A DNA stretch of 64,000 nt from DASZRZ01 sp963732925 (GTDB taxonomy: Bacteria > Acidobacteriota > Terriglobia > Terriglobales > Acidobacteriaceae). This document shows positions 54,738 through 62,926 of this stretch, in pieces. Every line of letters starts with the position of its first letter. Positions within the stretch are counted from its first letter, which is position 1. Below the pieces are notes generated by a model. It ran no database searches and was not told the DNA's origin. It saw only the letters and a program-made list of their open reading frames with translations. The DNA lies in the NCBI GenBank assembly GCA_963732925.1, contig CAVTBJ010000012.1, positions 248,001 to 312,000 of the forward strand, written 5' to 3'. The position numbers and the translations under genes are program-made.

Positions 54738-55841
54738 ATGCGCGTCATTCTTGCAGGAGGCGGTACGGGGGGCCACGTGATCCCGGCCCTGGCGATTGCC
54801 CGCGAACTGCGCGAGCTCTATGGCGCGGAGGTCCTGTTCATCGGCACTTCCCGGGGGATCGAGAACCGCCTGGTTCCCCCCGCGGGCTTTTCTCTTAAGC
54901 TGATTGAGGTAGGCGCGCTCAAGAACGTCAGTGTGCTGCGCCGTCTTAAGACTTTGTTTGCCCTGCCCCGGGCCGTGGTGATTGCCTCGCGCATGCTGCG
55001 GGAATTCGGCCCGGACGTGGTGATCGGAGTCGGCGGTTATGCTTCCGGCCCGGCGATGCTGGCGGCGATTCTCTCCGGCATTCCCACTCTGGCGTTTGAG
55101 CCGAACCTGGTGCCCGGGTTCGCCAACCGGGTGGTAGCCCGCTTCGTGAGTGGGGCCGCCGTGCATTTTGAGCAAACCGCCCGCCTGTTCCGTCGCGCCC
55201 AGGTCACGGGTGTTCCCGTTCGCCGCGAGTTCTTTGAGATTCCCGAGCGTCCGGCGGGTACTCGTCCCACTCTGCTGGTTTTTGGCGGAAGCCAGGGAGC
55301 GCACGCCATCAATCAGGCGATCGTGGGCGCCTTGCCTGGTTTGACTGCTGCTCTGCCCAACTTGCACATCATTCACCAGACCGGAGAACGGGACTACCCC
55401 TTTGTGGAAACGGAATACTTGCGCGCCACCTGGGGAACGGGCCTTTCCGCGGAAGTCTCTTCTTTCATTGAAGACATGCCGCGGGTCTTCGCCGCGGCTG
55501 ATCTCATCCTGGCTCGCTCAGGGGCGAGCACGGTTGCTGAGATTACGGCCGCCGGGAAAGCCTCCATCTTTATTCCTTTTCCTCATGCCGCCGACGATCA
55601 CCAGCGGCGCAATGCCGAGGCGCTTGCGCAGGCCGGGGCAGCGATAGTGATTGCTGAATCGGAGCTGAGTCCGCAGCGGATTGTGCAAAGCGTTAGCTCG
55701 TTGTTGGGCGATCGCGCTAGCGTCAGACAAATGGGCGAAAGGGCTCGTGAGCTTTCCCATCCCGGCGCGGCCAGGAACATTGCCCGGATGGCGGCCGGCC
55801 TTGCCGGTAAGTTCGAAGAAAAGACTGCCTTAGGAGCCTAG
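54738..55841 (+). CDS. murG: UDP-GlcNAc:undecaprenyl-PP-MurNAc-pentapeptide GlcNAc transferase
   Basis: Makes lipid II on the cytosolic face of the membrane. GT28 family: MRVILAGGGTGGHVIPALAI at the start, VIGVGGYASGPAMLAAIL, AFEPNLVPGFANRVVARF, LLVFGGSQGAHAINQAIV, DLILARSGASTVAEITAAGK and FIPFPHAADDHQRRNAEALA. The ATG at 54738 places the glycine loop at once; upstream in-frame codons are not conserved. 367 aa, intact. Confidence 0.95.
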   Translation: MRVILAGGGTGGHVIPALAIARELRELYGAEVLFIGTSRGIENRLVPPAGFSLKLIEVGALKNVSVLRRLKTLFALPRAVVIASRMLREFGPDVVIGVGGYASGPAMLAAILSGIPTLAFEPNLVPGFANRVVARFVSGAAVHFEQTARLFRRAQVTGVPVRREFFEIPERPAGTRPTLLVFGGSQGAHAINQAIVGALPGLTAALPNLHIIHQTGERDYPFVETEYLRATWGTGLSAEVSSFIEDMPRVFAAADLILARSGASTVAEITAAGKASIFIPFPHAADDHQRRNAEALAQAGAAIVIAESELSPQRIVQSVSSLLGDRASVRQMGERARELSHPGAARNIARMAAGLAGKFEEKTALGA

Positions 55842-55928
55842 TCCCGGCCGTAATTCCCAGCTCGGTATATCGATCGTCACCCTGGCGCGCTCCGCCTGCG
55901 CAGGACACGGTCCGGCTCTCTTGGTAGC

Positions 55929-57395
55929 ATGGATCTTATTCAGAGCATGTTCGCAAAAATCCAGGGCGTTCATTTTGTAGGAATCGGCGGCAGTGGCATG
56001 AGCGGCATTGCCGAGGTGCTCCTGACCCTGGGATATCGCGTCACCGGCTCGGACCTTAAGTCCTCCGCCGCCACCAGCAGGCTGTCGTGGCTGGGCGCAC
56101 TGGTGTTTGAAGGACATCGCGCGGAAAACGTCCACGGCGCCGAGGTAGTCGTGGTCAGCTCCGCGGTTTCCCGCGACAATCCCGAAGTGGTGGAAGCCCA
56201 CCGCCTGAAAATTCCCGTGATTCCCCGCGCCGAAATGCTGGCGGAGCTGATGCGGCTGAAGTACGGCATTGCGGTCGCCGGCATGCATGGCAAGACGACC
56301 ACAACCTCCATGATTGCCACCGTGCTGGCTGCCGGGGGCTTCGATCCCACGGTCGTCGTCGGCGGACGCGTGGATTCCATGGGCTCCAACGCCCGGCTGG
56401 GCAAGTCGCAATACCTGGTTGCCGAAGCCGACGAGAGCGACCGCTCCTTCCTGAAGCTCTCGCCCATTCTGGCCGTCGTCACCAACATTGATCGCGAGCA
56501 CCTGGACTGCTACCGCGACCTGGCCGACATTGAGCGCACCTTTGTCGAGTTCATGGACCGCGTTCCTTTTTACGGTACGGTGGTCGCCTGCAGCGACAAT
56601 GATCTGCTGTGGAATCTTTTGCCCCAGGTCCAGCGCCGGACCGTGACCTATGGGACCAGATCCGGTTCAGACTTCCACATTGCCGAATTGGAAACGTCGT
56701 TGGCCCTCAAACGTTCGGGGAATTCGGTTCTTTTACGGGGTTCCGCCCCGCTCAGCCGTTTCCGCGTGCATTTTGGGGCGGCCGATCTGGGCGAATTCCA
56801 GCTTCAGGTCCCCGGCACCCATAACGTGCTGAACGCAACCGCTGCGATTGCTGTGGGCATGGGTCTGGATCTCCATCCCGACCACATCCGCAACGCGCTG
56901 GCCAGCTTCCGGGGAGTGGATCGCCGCTTTCAGCTCAAAGGCGCGGCCCGGGGCGTTGCCGTCATCGATGACTATGGCCACCATCCCACGGAAATCCGCG
57001 CCACTCTGGCGGCCGCGCGCGAGTGCGGATACCGCCGCATTCACGTCATCTTTCAGCCGCATCGCTACAGCCGCACTCAGGCCCTGATGGACGATTTTGC
57101 GCAGGCCTTCGCGCTTGCAGCTTCGGTGTTCGTCCTCGACATCTATGCCGCCAGTGAAGCTGCCCTGCCGGGCATTACCGCGGAGAAGCTGGCGCAGCGC
57201 ATTGTGACCGGCGAAGGCCATTCCGCAACCTACGCAGCTTCCTTCCAGGAGGCGGCGCAAGCCGCCGCCGGCCGCGCCCAGCCCGGGGATGCCATTCTGA
57301 CCCTCGGAGCGGGATCCATTTCACAGCTCGGTCCCCAGGTTTTGGCCCTGCTCGAATCCCAGCGCGAATCGGCGGTGTCGTCCAATTTCCGGTGA
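55929..57395 (+). CDS. murC: UDP-MurNAc:L-alanine ligase
   Basis: The first Mur ligase. The N-terminal part is VHFVGIGGSGMSGIAEVLLT; the ATP site is VAGMHGKTTTTSMIATVLAA; then EADESDRSFLKLSP and NIDREHLDCYRDLADIE; and C-terminal VIDDYGHHPTEIRATLAAAR with FQPHRYSRTQALMDDFA. 488 aa, intact. In most Gram-negative clusters murB or ddl would follow; here a hypothetical frame and ftsQ follow instead. Confidence 0.95.
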   Translation: MDLIQSMFAKIQGVHFVGIGGSGMSGIAEVLLTLGYRVTGSDLKSSAATSRLSWLGALVFEGHRAENVHGAEVVVVSSAVSRDNPEVVEAHRLKIPVIPRAEMLAELMRLKYGIAVAGMHGKTTTTSMIATVLAAGGFDPTVVVGGRVDSMGSNARLGKSQYLVAEADESDRSFLKLSPILAVVTNIDREHLDCYRDLADIERTFVEFMDRVPFYGTVVACSDNDLLWNLLPQVQRRTVTYGTRSGSDFHIAELETSLALKRSGNSVLLRGSAPLSRFRVHFGAADLGEFQLQVPGTHNVLNATAAIAVGMGLDLHPDHIRNALASFRGVDRRFQLKGAARGVAVIDDYGHHPTEIRATLAAARECGYRRIHVIFQPHRYSRTQALMDDFAQAFALAASVFVLDIYAASEAALPGITAEKLAQRIVTGEGHSATYAASFQEAAQAAAGRAQPGDAILTLGAGSISQLGPQVLALLESQRESAVSSNFR

Positions 57396-57479
57396 GCGCC
57401 TGGTGTGGTAACAGGATCCCTCGACTCCACTTCGCTTTCTGCAGTCGCCCGGTTCCACTCGGGATGAAAGCAACTTAGC

Positions 57480-57803
57480 ATGGCAACTTTTTCTTCAGTC
57501 TTGCGCAACAAAAGCCGCCCTTTGTCGTCTTATGAATTAGCCCAACGGAGTTCGACTGTGTCCGCAAGCCTGGTAAAACTCGGAGCCTCTATTGGATTGG
57601 CCGTGGGACTGGCCTTTGTGCCGCTTACGGAGCGGCTCCAGGTGGAGCGGCCTTCCGTGCTATACGCCCTGGTTTACTTTCAGGCAGTGCTCGGCAACAC
57701 GCAGTCTGCGGTGCGGATCGCGCAGCACGCCGCCAGGTCGGAAGCGGCAGATGTTGCAGACTCGGCTGTCCCGCGGCCGTGCCCTCCGCCTCTTGGCTTG
57801 TAA
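57480..57803 (+). CDS. Hypothetical small membrane protein between murC and ftsQ
   Basis: A 107-aa frame with one hydrophobic segment (VKLGASIGLAVGLAFVPLT, residues ~31-50), a polar middle and a Pro-rich end. No good ribosome site was found before the ATG, and the last ~25 residues look random, so it may be non-coding or altered by an indel. Without it, 57396-57939 would be a 544-bp gap with no other feature. Confidence 0.35.
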   Translation: MATFSSVLRNKSRPLSSYELAQRSSTVSASLVKLGASIGLAVGLAFVPLTERLQVERPSVLYALVYFQAVLGNTQSAVRIAQHAARSEAADVADSAVPRPCPPPLGL

Positions 57804-57939
57804 GCGGTTCCCGCGCGCGATTTTTTCGTTTACCTTCTCTGTGCCCAGCGCCATTTTCTCTTTCGATATCCACAGCCCCAGCAGCTATAGTGACTGACAA
57901 GTGATTTTCACCTCGAGGTTCTGGCGACCCTCCTGATCC

Positions 57940-58926
57940 ATGGCGCGGAATTTTGGTCCACGCATTCCCGGCGACGATCTGACACCACGCGGCACCGTCT
58001 CTGATTCTGCTGGTTTGAATCTGGAGGATCTGGATCCCCGGCTTCTCGACCTGGAAACCGAGCAGGAACCGGCATTCCACCGCGGACAGAAGCGTGTTCC
58101 CGTGCGCCGCGGAGCCTTGCCTCGCAAGACGGCCGATCGCCTGAAGGTTGCCATCATAGTTCTGTCCATCGTGGGGGCCACGGGCGCGGCGGCGGGAGCG
58201 GTTTACCGCTACGGTGTCCATTCCTGGCGCTTTCGCCTGGACACCAGCGACAACATCGAGGTGATCGGAGGACCGCACGTCAGCCGGGCGCAGATCATGG
58301 ACGTCATGGGGGGGGACATTGGGCGCAACGTCTTCTTTGTGCCCCTGGCAGACCGCCGCCGCCAGTTGGAAGAGATTCCCTGGGTGGAGTCGGCGTCGGT
58401 AGGACGGCTTCTTCCCGATCGTATCCGCGTCGAGGTTCGGGAGCGCACTCCCGTGGCCTTTGCCAAGCTTGGTTCCAAGATCCATCTGGTGGACGACAAG
58501 GGAGTCATCATCGATCTGCCGCCGGTGCGCCCGGGGGCCATCGCGCGGGGCAAGCCGGAAAAGTACTCCTTTCCAGTGATTGTGGGGCTGTCCGACTCCG
58601 ATCCGCCTTCGCTGCGCATGGCGCGCATGAAGATTTATGAGACCCTGCTGCGGGACCTTGATGCCGAGGGCGGCAACTATTCGCAGGCGCTGAGCGAGGT
58701 GGATCTTTCCGATCCCGACGACGTGAAGATTACAACCTCGGACGGTGATGACGATGTGCTGGTTCATCTGGGCACGTCGGACTTTCTGCCCCGCTACAAG
58801 ATTTTCCTGGCCAACGTGCAGCAGTGGCGCCAGCAGTATAAGAGCCTGCGCTCAGTCGATCTCCGCTATGAGCGCCAGGTGATCTTGAACGCGGACGAAC
58901 CGAGTAATAAGGCAAAGCAGAAATAG
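57940..58926 (+). CDS. ftsQ: Cell division protein FtsQ
   Basis: A bitopic divisome protein. A ~70-residue basic cytoplasmic part precedes a membrane helix (VAIIVLSIVGATGAAAGAVY). The POTRA domain begins at DNIEVIGGPHVSRAQIMDVM, with PWVESASVGRLLPDRIRVEV, and then the FtsQ/DivIB beta domain ending YKSLRSVDLRYERQVILN. 328 aa. It connects FtsL/FtsB to the early divisome. A 160-bp gap with a dispersed repeat separates it from ftsA. Confidence 0.92.
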   Translation: MARNFGPRIPGDDLTPRGTVSDSAGLNLEDLDPRLLDLETEQEPAFHRGQKRVPVRRGALPRKTADRLKVAIIVLSIVGATGAAAGAVYRYGVHSWRFRLDTSDNIEVIGGPHVSRAQIMDVMGGDIGRNVFFVPLADRRRQLEEIPWVESASVGRLLPDRIRVEVRERTPVAFAKLGSKIHLVDDKGVIIDLPPVRPGAIARGKPEKYSFPVIVGLSDSDPPSLRMARMKIYETLLRDLDAEGGNYSQALSEVDLSDPDDVKITTSDGDDDVLVHLGTSDFLPRYKIFLANVQQWRQQYKSLRSVDLRYERQVILNADEPSNKAKQK

Positions 58927-58993
58927 CAAGGCGAAGCAGAAATGAAGAAGCGGGATTTCCCAAGTTGGCAGTTTGGCAGTTCGCATTCGCTTT

Positions 58994-59025
58994 GTCATTC
59001 CGAGCGCAGCGGGGAATCTGCTTTT
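58994..59025 (+). repeat. Short dispersed repeat (GTCATTCCGAGCG type)
   Basis: GTCATTCCGAGCGCAGCGGG followed by GAATCTGCTTTT is a motif I know as a frequent interspersed element in intergenic DNA of Acidobacteriota and some other phyla. It lies alone between ftsQ and ftsA. No second copy was seen in this window, and the origin of the element is not known to me. Confidence 0.6.
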
Positions 59026-59086
59026 GGGGTTTTGCCAATTGCTGATTGCCAATGTTCCTCCGCGGCAAAAAAGTGTTCACGGGCTC

Positions 59087-60307
59087 ATGGCTAAACTGAA
59101 TTCCAATCTGCTTACCGCAATCGATCTCGGCAGCGCCAAGACCGCCGTCCTGGTGGCGGAAACCAGCGAATATGGTCTGCGCTACCGCGGGCATGGCATG
59201 GCCGAATCGCGGGGCTCGCGCAAAGGCCTGATCGTCGATCTGGACAAGGCCGTCGTTTCCGTACAAAGAGCGGTGGAGCAGGCGGAAAATTCCAGCGGGG
59301 CTCCCATTGAAAACGCAATTGTCGGCGTTGCCGGCTCGCATGTGCGCGGGCTGAACAGCCACGGCGGCATCAGCATCGGCGCCCGTCCCCGCGAGATTAC
59401 CCGCGACGACGTTCGCCAGGCGGTGGAGCACGCCCGCGCCATCAGCCTGCCCGTGGACCGCAAGATTCTGCACCTGCTTCCCCAGGATTTCATCCTCGAC
59501 GACCAGTCCGGCATTCGCGAGCCCGCCGGCATGATGGCCTCCAAGCTGGAGGTGAAAGTCCACATGGTCACCGCCGCCGGAAGCGCCGTGCAGAACGTGG
59601 TGACGGTTCTCAACCGCGCCGGCATTCACGTCGACGACACTGTATTTGAAGGTCTCGCCTGTGCCGACGCCGTGCTTCGTCCCGAGGAGCGCGACCTGGG
59701 CGCCTGCGTCCTCGATATGGGCGCGGGTTCGACCGAAATTGCGGTGTTTTACGAGGGCGCGGTGATTCACAGCGGAGTCGTCCCCGTAGGCGGCGATCAC
59801 TTCACCAACGACGTAGCCGTGGGCTTGCGTACCCCGCTGTCGGACGCCGACAAGATCAAAAAGGTCTTCGGCTGCGCCTCGGTCACCCGCATTCCGGAAG
59901 GCAACGAAGTCGAGGTGCCCTCGGTCGGCGACCGGCCCTCGCGGCTGATGTCGCAGCGGCTGCTGGGAGAAATCCTGGAACCGCGGGCACGGGAGCTGTT
60001 CGAGCTGGTGCGGGACAATCTGCGTCACGGTGGAGTCTTCGACCTGTGCAACGCCGGCGTGGTCATGACCGGTGGGGCCGCCCGCTTGCAGCATATCGCC
60101 GAGATTGCAGAATCGGTGCTGCGCAAGCCCTCGCGGCTGGGCGAGCCCTCCCCCATTTCGCGCATGCCCGCCGAGTTGTGCGAGCCGGAGTTCGCCACCG
60201 TCATCGGGTTGGTGCTGTATGGAAATCGCGCGCGCCTGGCGCATAGCCAGCAGGAGGAAACGCTGGCCTCCAGGCTGAAATCCCTGTTTGCCAGAAGAGG
60301 AGCGTGA
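59087..60307 (+). CDS. ftsA: Cell division actin-like protein FtsA
   Basis: Anchors FtsZ to the membrane and recruits late divisome proteins. Actin-like ATPase: LTAIDLGSAKTAVLVAETSE (phosphate 1), GVAGSHVRGLNSHGGISIGA (SHS2 region), VLDMGAGSTEIAVFYEGAVI (phosphate 2) and VVMTGGAARLQHIAEIAESV (adenosine). The C-terminal amphipathic anchor is SRLKSLFARRGA. The ATG at 59087 fits the family; upstream in-frame codons overlap the repeat. 406 aa. Confidence 0.95.
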   Translation: MAKLNSNLLTAIDLGSAKTAVLVAETSEYGLRYRGHGMAESRGSRKGLIVDLDKAVVSVQRAVEQAENSSGAPIENAIVGVAGSHVRGLNSHGGISIGARPREITRDDVRQAVEHARAISLPVDRKILHLLPQDFILDDQSGIREPAGMMASKLEVKVHMVTAAGSAVQNVVTVLNRAGIHVDDTVFEGLACADAVLRPEERDLGACVLDMGAGSTEIAVFYEGAVIHSGVVPVGGDHFTNDVAVGLRTPLSDADKIKKVFGCASVTRIPEGNEVEVPSVGDRPSRLMSQRLLGEILEPRARELFELVRDNLRHGGVFDLCNAGVVMTGGAARLQHIAEIAESVLRKPSRLGEPSPISRMPAELCEPEFATVIGLVLYGNRARLAHSQQEETLASRLKSLFARRGA

Positions 60308-60352
60308 GCTCCCAGGCCTTTAGCCGAACGATGAGACAAAAAGGAGTGAAAC

Positions 60353-61609
60353 GTGTCTGAGAACGGCATCCGCATCCAGTTCAACGAAGATCCGCGCAAC
60401 GCCGCCAAGATCAAGGTCATCGGAGTCGGCGGCGGCGGCAGCAACGCTGTCAACCGCATGATCGACGCCCGCATGGAGGGCGTGGAGTTCATTACCGCCA
60501 ACACCGACTTGCAGGCCCTGCAGATGTCGCATGCGCCGCAAAAGATCCAACTGGGCGTCAAGCTCACCAATGGTCTGGGCGCGGGCGCCAATCCGGAAGT
60601 TGGCCGCAAGGGAGCGCTGGAGGACGCCGACAAGATCATCGAAGCGCTGGAAGGGGCAGACATGGTGTTCGTCACCGCCGGCCTGGGTGGCGGCACCGGC
60701 ACCGGCGCTGCTCCCATCATCGCTTCCCTGGCCAGCGAGCTGGGCGCGCTGACGGTGGCGGTGGTGACCAAGCCCTTCGGATTTGAAGGACGCCGCCGCA
60801 TGCAGCAGGCCGAGCGCGGCCTTGCCGAGTTGCTCGATTCGGTGGACACCATGATCGTGATCCCCAACGAAAAGCTGCTGGCTGTGGCGCAGAATGCCGG
60901 ATTCTTCGAGTCCTTCCGCGTCGCCGACGACATTCTGGGCCAGGCGGTGCAGGGCATCAGCGACATCATTACCATACCCGGCATCATCAACCGCGATTTT
61001 GCCGATGTGAAGACCATCATGGCCGGAATGGGATACGCCGTGATGGGAACGGCCAGCGCCAAGGGCGACGATCGCGCCACCATCGCCGCCCAGCGCGCCA
61101 TCGCTTCTCCCCTGCTGGAGGCCGGAGCTATCGACGGCGCCCGCGGCATCCTGATTAATGTAACGGGTTCCAGCAGCCTGAAGCTGGCGGAGGTGAACCA
61201 GGCGTCCACCATCATTCAGAGCGCGGCCCACGAAGATGCCAACATCATCTTCGGAGCTGTGCTCAATGAGAACATGAAGGACGAAGTGAAGATCACGGTG
61301 ATCGCCACCGGGTTCCGTTCCGAGCATGGGGTGCACCAGGACCGCGCACACTCCGTCACTCCAATTACGCAGCCGCGCATCACCAGCTACGCTCCGCCCG
61401 CGCCGGACCCGGTCGCCACCCAGCCAGAGCCGGTGGAACCAGAGCAACCCCAGGCCGCAGCGCAGCCCGAGCCTGCCGCTGAGCGACCCTCTCTTCCGCA
61501 GCGCGAATATGGGTCTCTGGAAGAGGTAAAGAGCTCCGTGAAAGGGAGCTTTGAAGACGATGATCTGGATGTGCCCGCCTTCATCCGAAAGCGCGCGGAA
61601 AACCTCTAG
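60353..61609 (+). CDS. ftsZ: Cell division tubulin-like GTPase FtsZ
   Basis: Forms the Z-ring. GTPase core: KVIGVGGGGSNAVNRMIDAR, tubulin signature GLGGGTGTGAAPIIASLASE, T7 loop NRDFADVKTIMAGMGYAVMG. A Pro/Glu/Gln-rich linker (about 335-385) leads to the conserved C-terminal peptide DDDLDVPAFIRKRAENL, which binds FtsA. GTG start with AAGGAG seven bases upstream. 418 aa, intact. A strong hairpin follows, closing the dcw cluster. Confidence 0.96.
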   Translation: MSENGIRIQFNEDPRNAAKIKVIGVGGGGSNAVNRMIDARMEGVEFITANTDLQALQMSHAPQKIQLGVKLTNGLGAGANPEVGRKGALEDADKIIEALEGADMVFVTAGLGGGTGTGAAPIIASLASELGALTVAVVTKPFGFEGRRRMQQAERGLAELLDSVDTMIVIPNEKLLAVAQNAGFFESFRVADDILGQAVQGISDIITIPGIINRDFADVKTIMAGMGYAVMGTASAKGDDRATIAAQRAIASPLLEAGAIDGARGILINVTGSSSLKLAEVNQASTIIQSAAHEDANIIFGAVLNENMKDEVKITVIATGFRSEHGVHQDRAHSVTPITQPRITSYAPPAPDPVATQPEPVEPEQPQAAAQPEPAAERPSLPQREYGSLEEVKSSVKGSFEDDDLDVPAFIRKRAENL

Positions 61610-61634
61610 CTCCAGACAGGGAGCCGTGTGCAAA

Positions 61635-61673
61635 GCGGGAATCGCTTCAGGAGCGGCTGGGGGCGATTCCCGC
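61635..61673 (+). terminator. Terminator hairpin after ftsZ
   Basis: GCGGGAATCGC and GCGATTCCCGC form an 11-bp perfect stem around a 17-nt loop, 25 bp after the ftsZ stop; a GTTCCGGTTTTT tail follows a little downstream. This probably ends the dcw transcript. Confidence 0.75.
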
Positions 61674-61867
61674 CTGGTTCCGGTTTTTGCCCGATTTCTA
61701 AGGTCTAATCCCGAAGGTTACTAGGCGCTTCCGTCCATTCCCGTTAAGCTTCGCCATCGCCATACTGGAGGGTTCCCCGTGGGCGTGGGGGCAATCTGTT
61801 CTGGTGCTCCTTTGCAGAGGCGAATGGGCGAACCCGGAGACGCTGCCACGTGCAAGCGCTGCACAGC

Positions 61868-62626
61868 ATGAACCGTTCGGAGGAAATGTCGTCACGTTCC
61901 AGCCGCTGGTCCGCGGTCCGGCAAAGTTCAGCCAGGCTGTGTGCCGTAGCGGCGCTGGCAGCAAGCTGCATGGCGCTGTCCGCACGGGGCGCGCGTCGTC
62001 CGGAAAGCAGTGTGCCTGTCACAACCACCTCGCCAGCTTCTTCCGCCGAATTGCAATTGCTTTGGGAAGCCCGCCAGGCGCTGTTCGTGAGTTCCCAGCC
62101 GGCGCAGGCTCACGAGAAAGCGGCCGCCGTACTGCGGATGTCCACTACCCAGGACGTCGATATCCGGACCGAGGCGCTGTTCGTCGAAATGGAGTCCGCG
62201 GTGCTGCAAGGGGACGAGAGGGGAGTAACCAGCACGGCGCTTCAATTGTGCGAACTGCGTAAGGAAAGACGCAACGATCCGCGGCTGCAGATCGCCGCTT
62301 TCCGGCTGGCCCATCGTGACCGCAGGATGCTTCCATTGCAGGAAGTGCCGGCCGCGCAGAATTCAGGTTTGCTGGCTCAGCTAGACCTCGAGCCTTCGCG
62401 ACTGGCAGAGCCCCAGGATGCCGTCTCGCAACCCCAGCACCTGCCTCCCTGCCAGACCCGGCGCGAGGCGGCAAAATTCTTTTCGCGGCTGGCCCACTAT
62501 GAGAAGCCTTCGGATATCCGCCAGATGCTGGGCCGCTGTGCACCAGATCTGCTGGCTCGGAACATCCCCAATGCGAATGAATCTTTTCTGCAACGCCTCG
62601 GTAGGCCGGTTTTCCTCAGCCGCTAA
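61868..62626 (+). CDS. Hypothetical protein with possible signal peptide
   Basis: A 252-aa frame. Residues ~20-45 (RLCAVAALAASCMALSARGA) look like a signal peptide or lipoprotein signal (Cys in AASC), then a helical region with repeated Ala/Glu/Arg segments (EKAAAVLRMSTTQDVDIRTE) that could be TPR-like. The end is KPSDIRQMLGRCAPDLLARN. It is separated from ftsZ by a terminator. A GTG at 61850 could add six residues. No family is recognised; coding status is likely but not certain. Confidence 0.5.
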   Translation: MNRSEEMSSRSSRWSAVRQSSARLCAVAALAASCMALSARGARRPESSVPVTTTSPASSAELQLLWEARQALFVSSQPAQAHEKAAAVLRMSTTQDVDIRTEALFVEMESAVLQGDERGVTSTALQLCELRKERRNDPRLQIAAFRLAHRDRRMLPLQEVPAAQNSGLLAQLDLEPSRLAEPQDAVSQPQHLPPCQTRREAAKFFSRLAHYEKPSDIRQMLGRCAPDLLARNIPNANESFLQRLGRPVFLSR

Positions 62627-62926
62627 CTGACCCGTGTATTTACTAAAGAGTAAATAGATGTCCACCTTGTGTTCCGGTCGTCTTCGCCTTGCCGTTCCGT
62701 CTAAAAACCCCATATCGTGCTAGATACAACAATCCATAGGCGAAATTCCAAAATCAGTAATTTTGTTTGCAGGTCGCTGCTATCATCATGGGAGCTGGCA
62801 TAAATCGGTCACAAAGTAACCCTTTGGCCTTTTGGAAGCAGCGTACTTGTGGCACCTGAGTTGCAAGATAAGGTCGGTCCCGCTCCATTTGTATCCTTGG
62901 AGAAGCGCGTTGGTGTGCCCGGTTCG
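62627..62926. other. Intergenic region before the PDZ membrane protein
   Basis: It holds a small palindrome TTTACTAAAGAGTAAA (62639-62654) close to the upstream stop, followed by AT-rich DNA. The frame of the next gene stays open upstream to at least a GTG at 62849, so part of this region may be coding. No other feature was identified. Confidence 0.4.
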
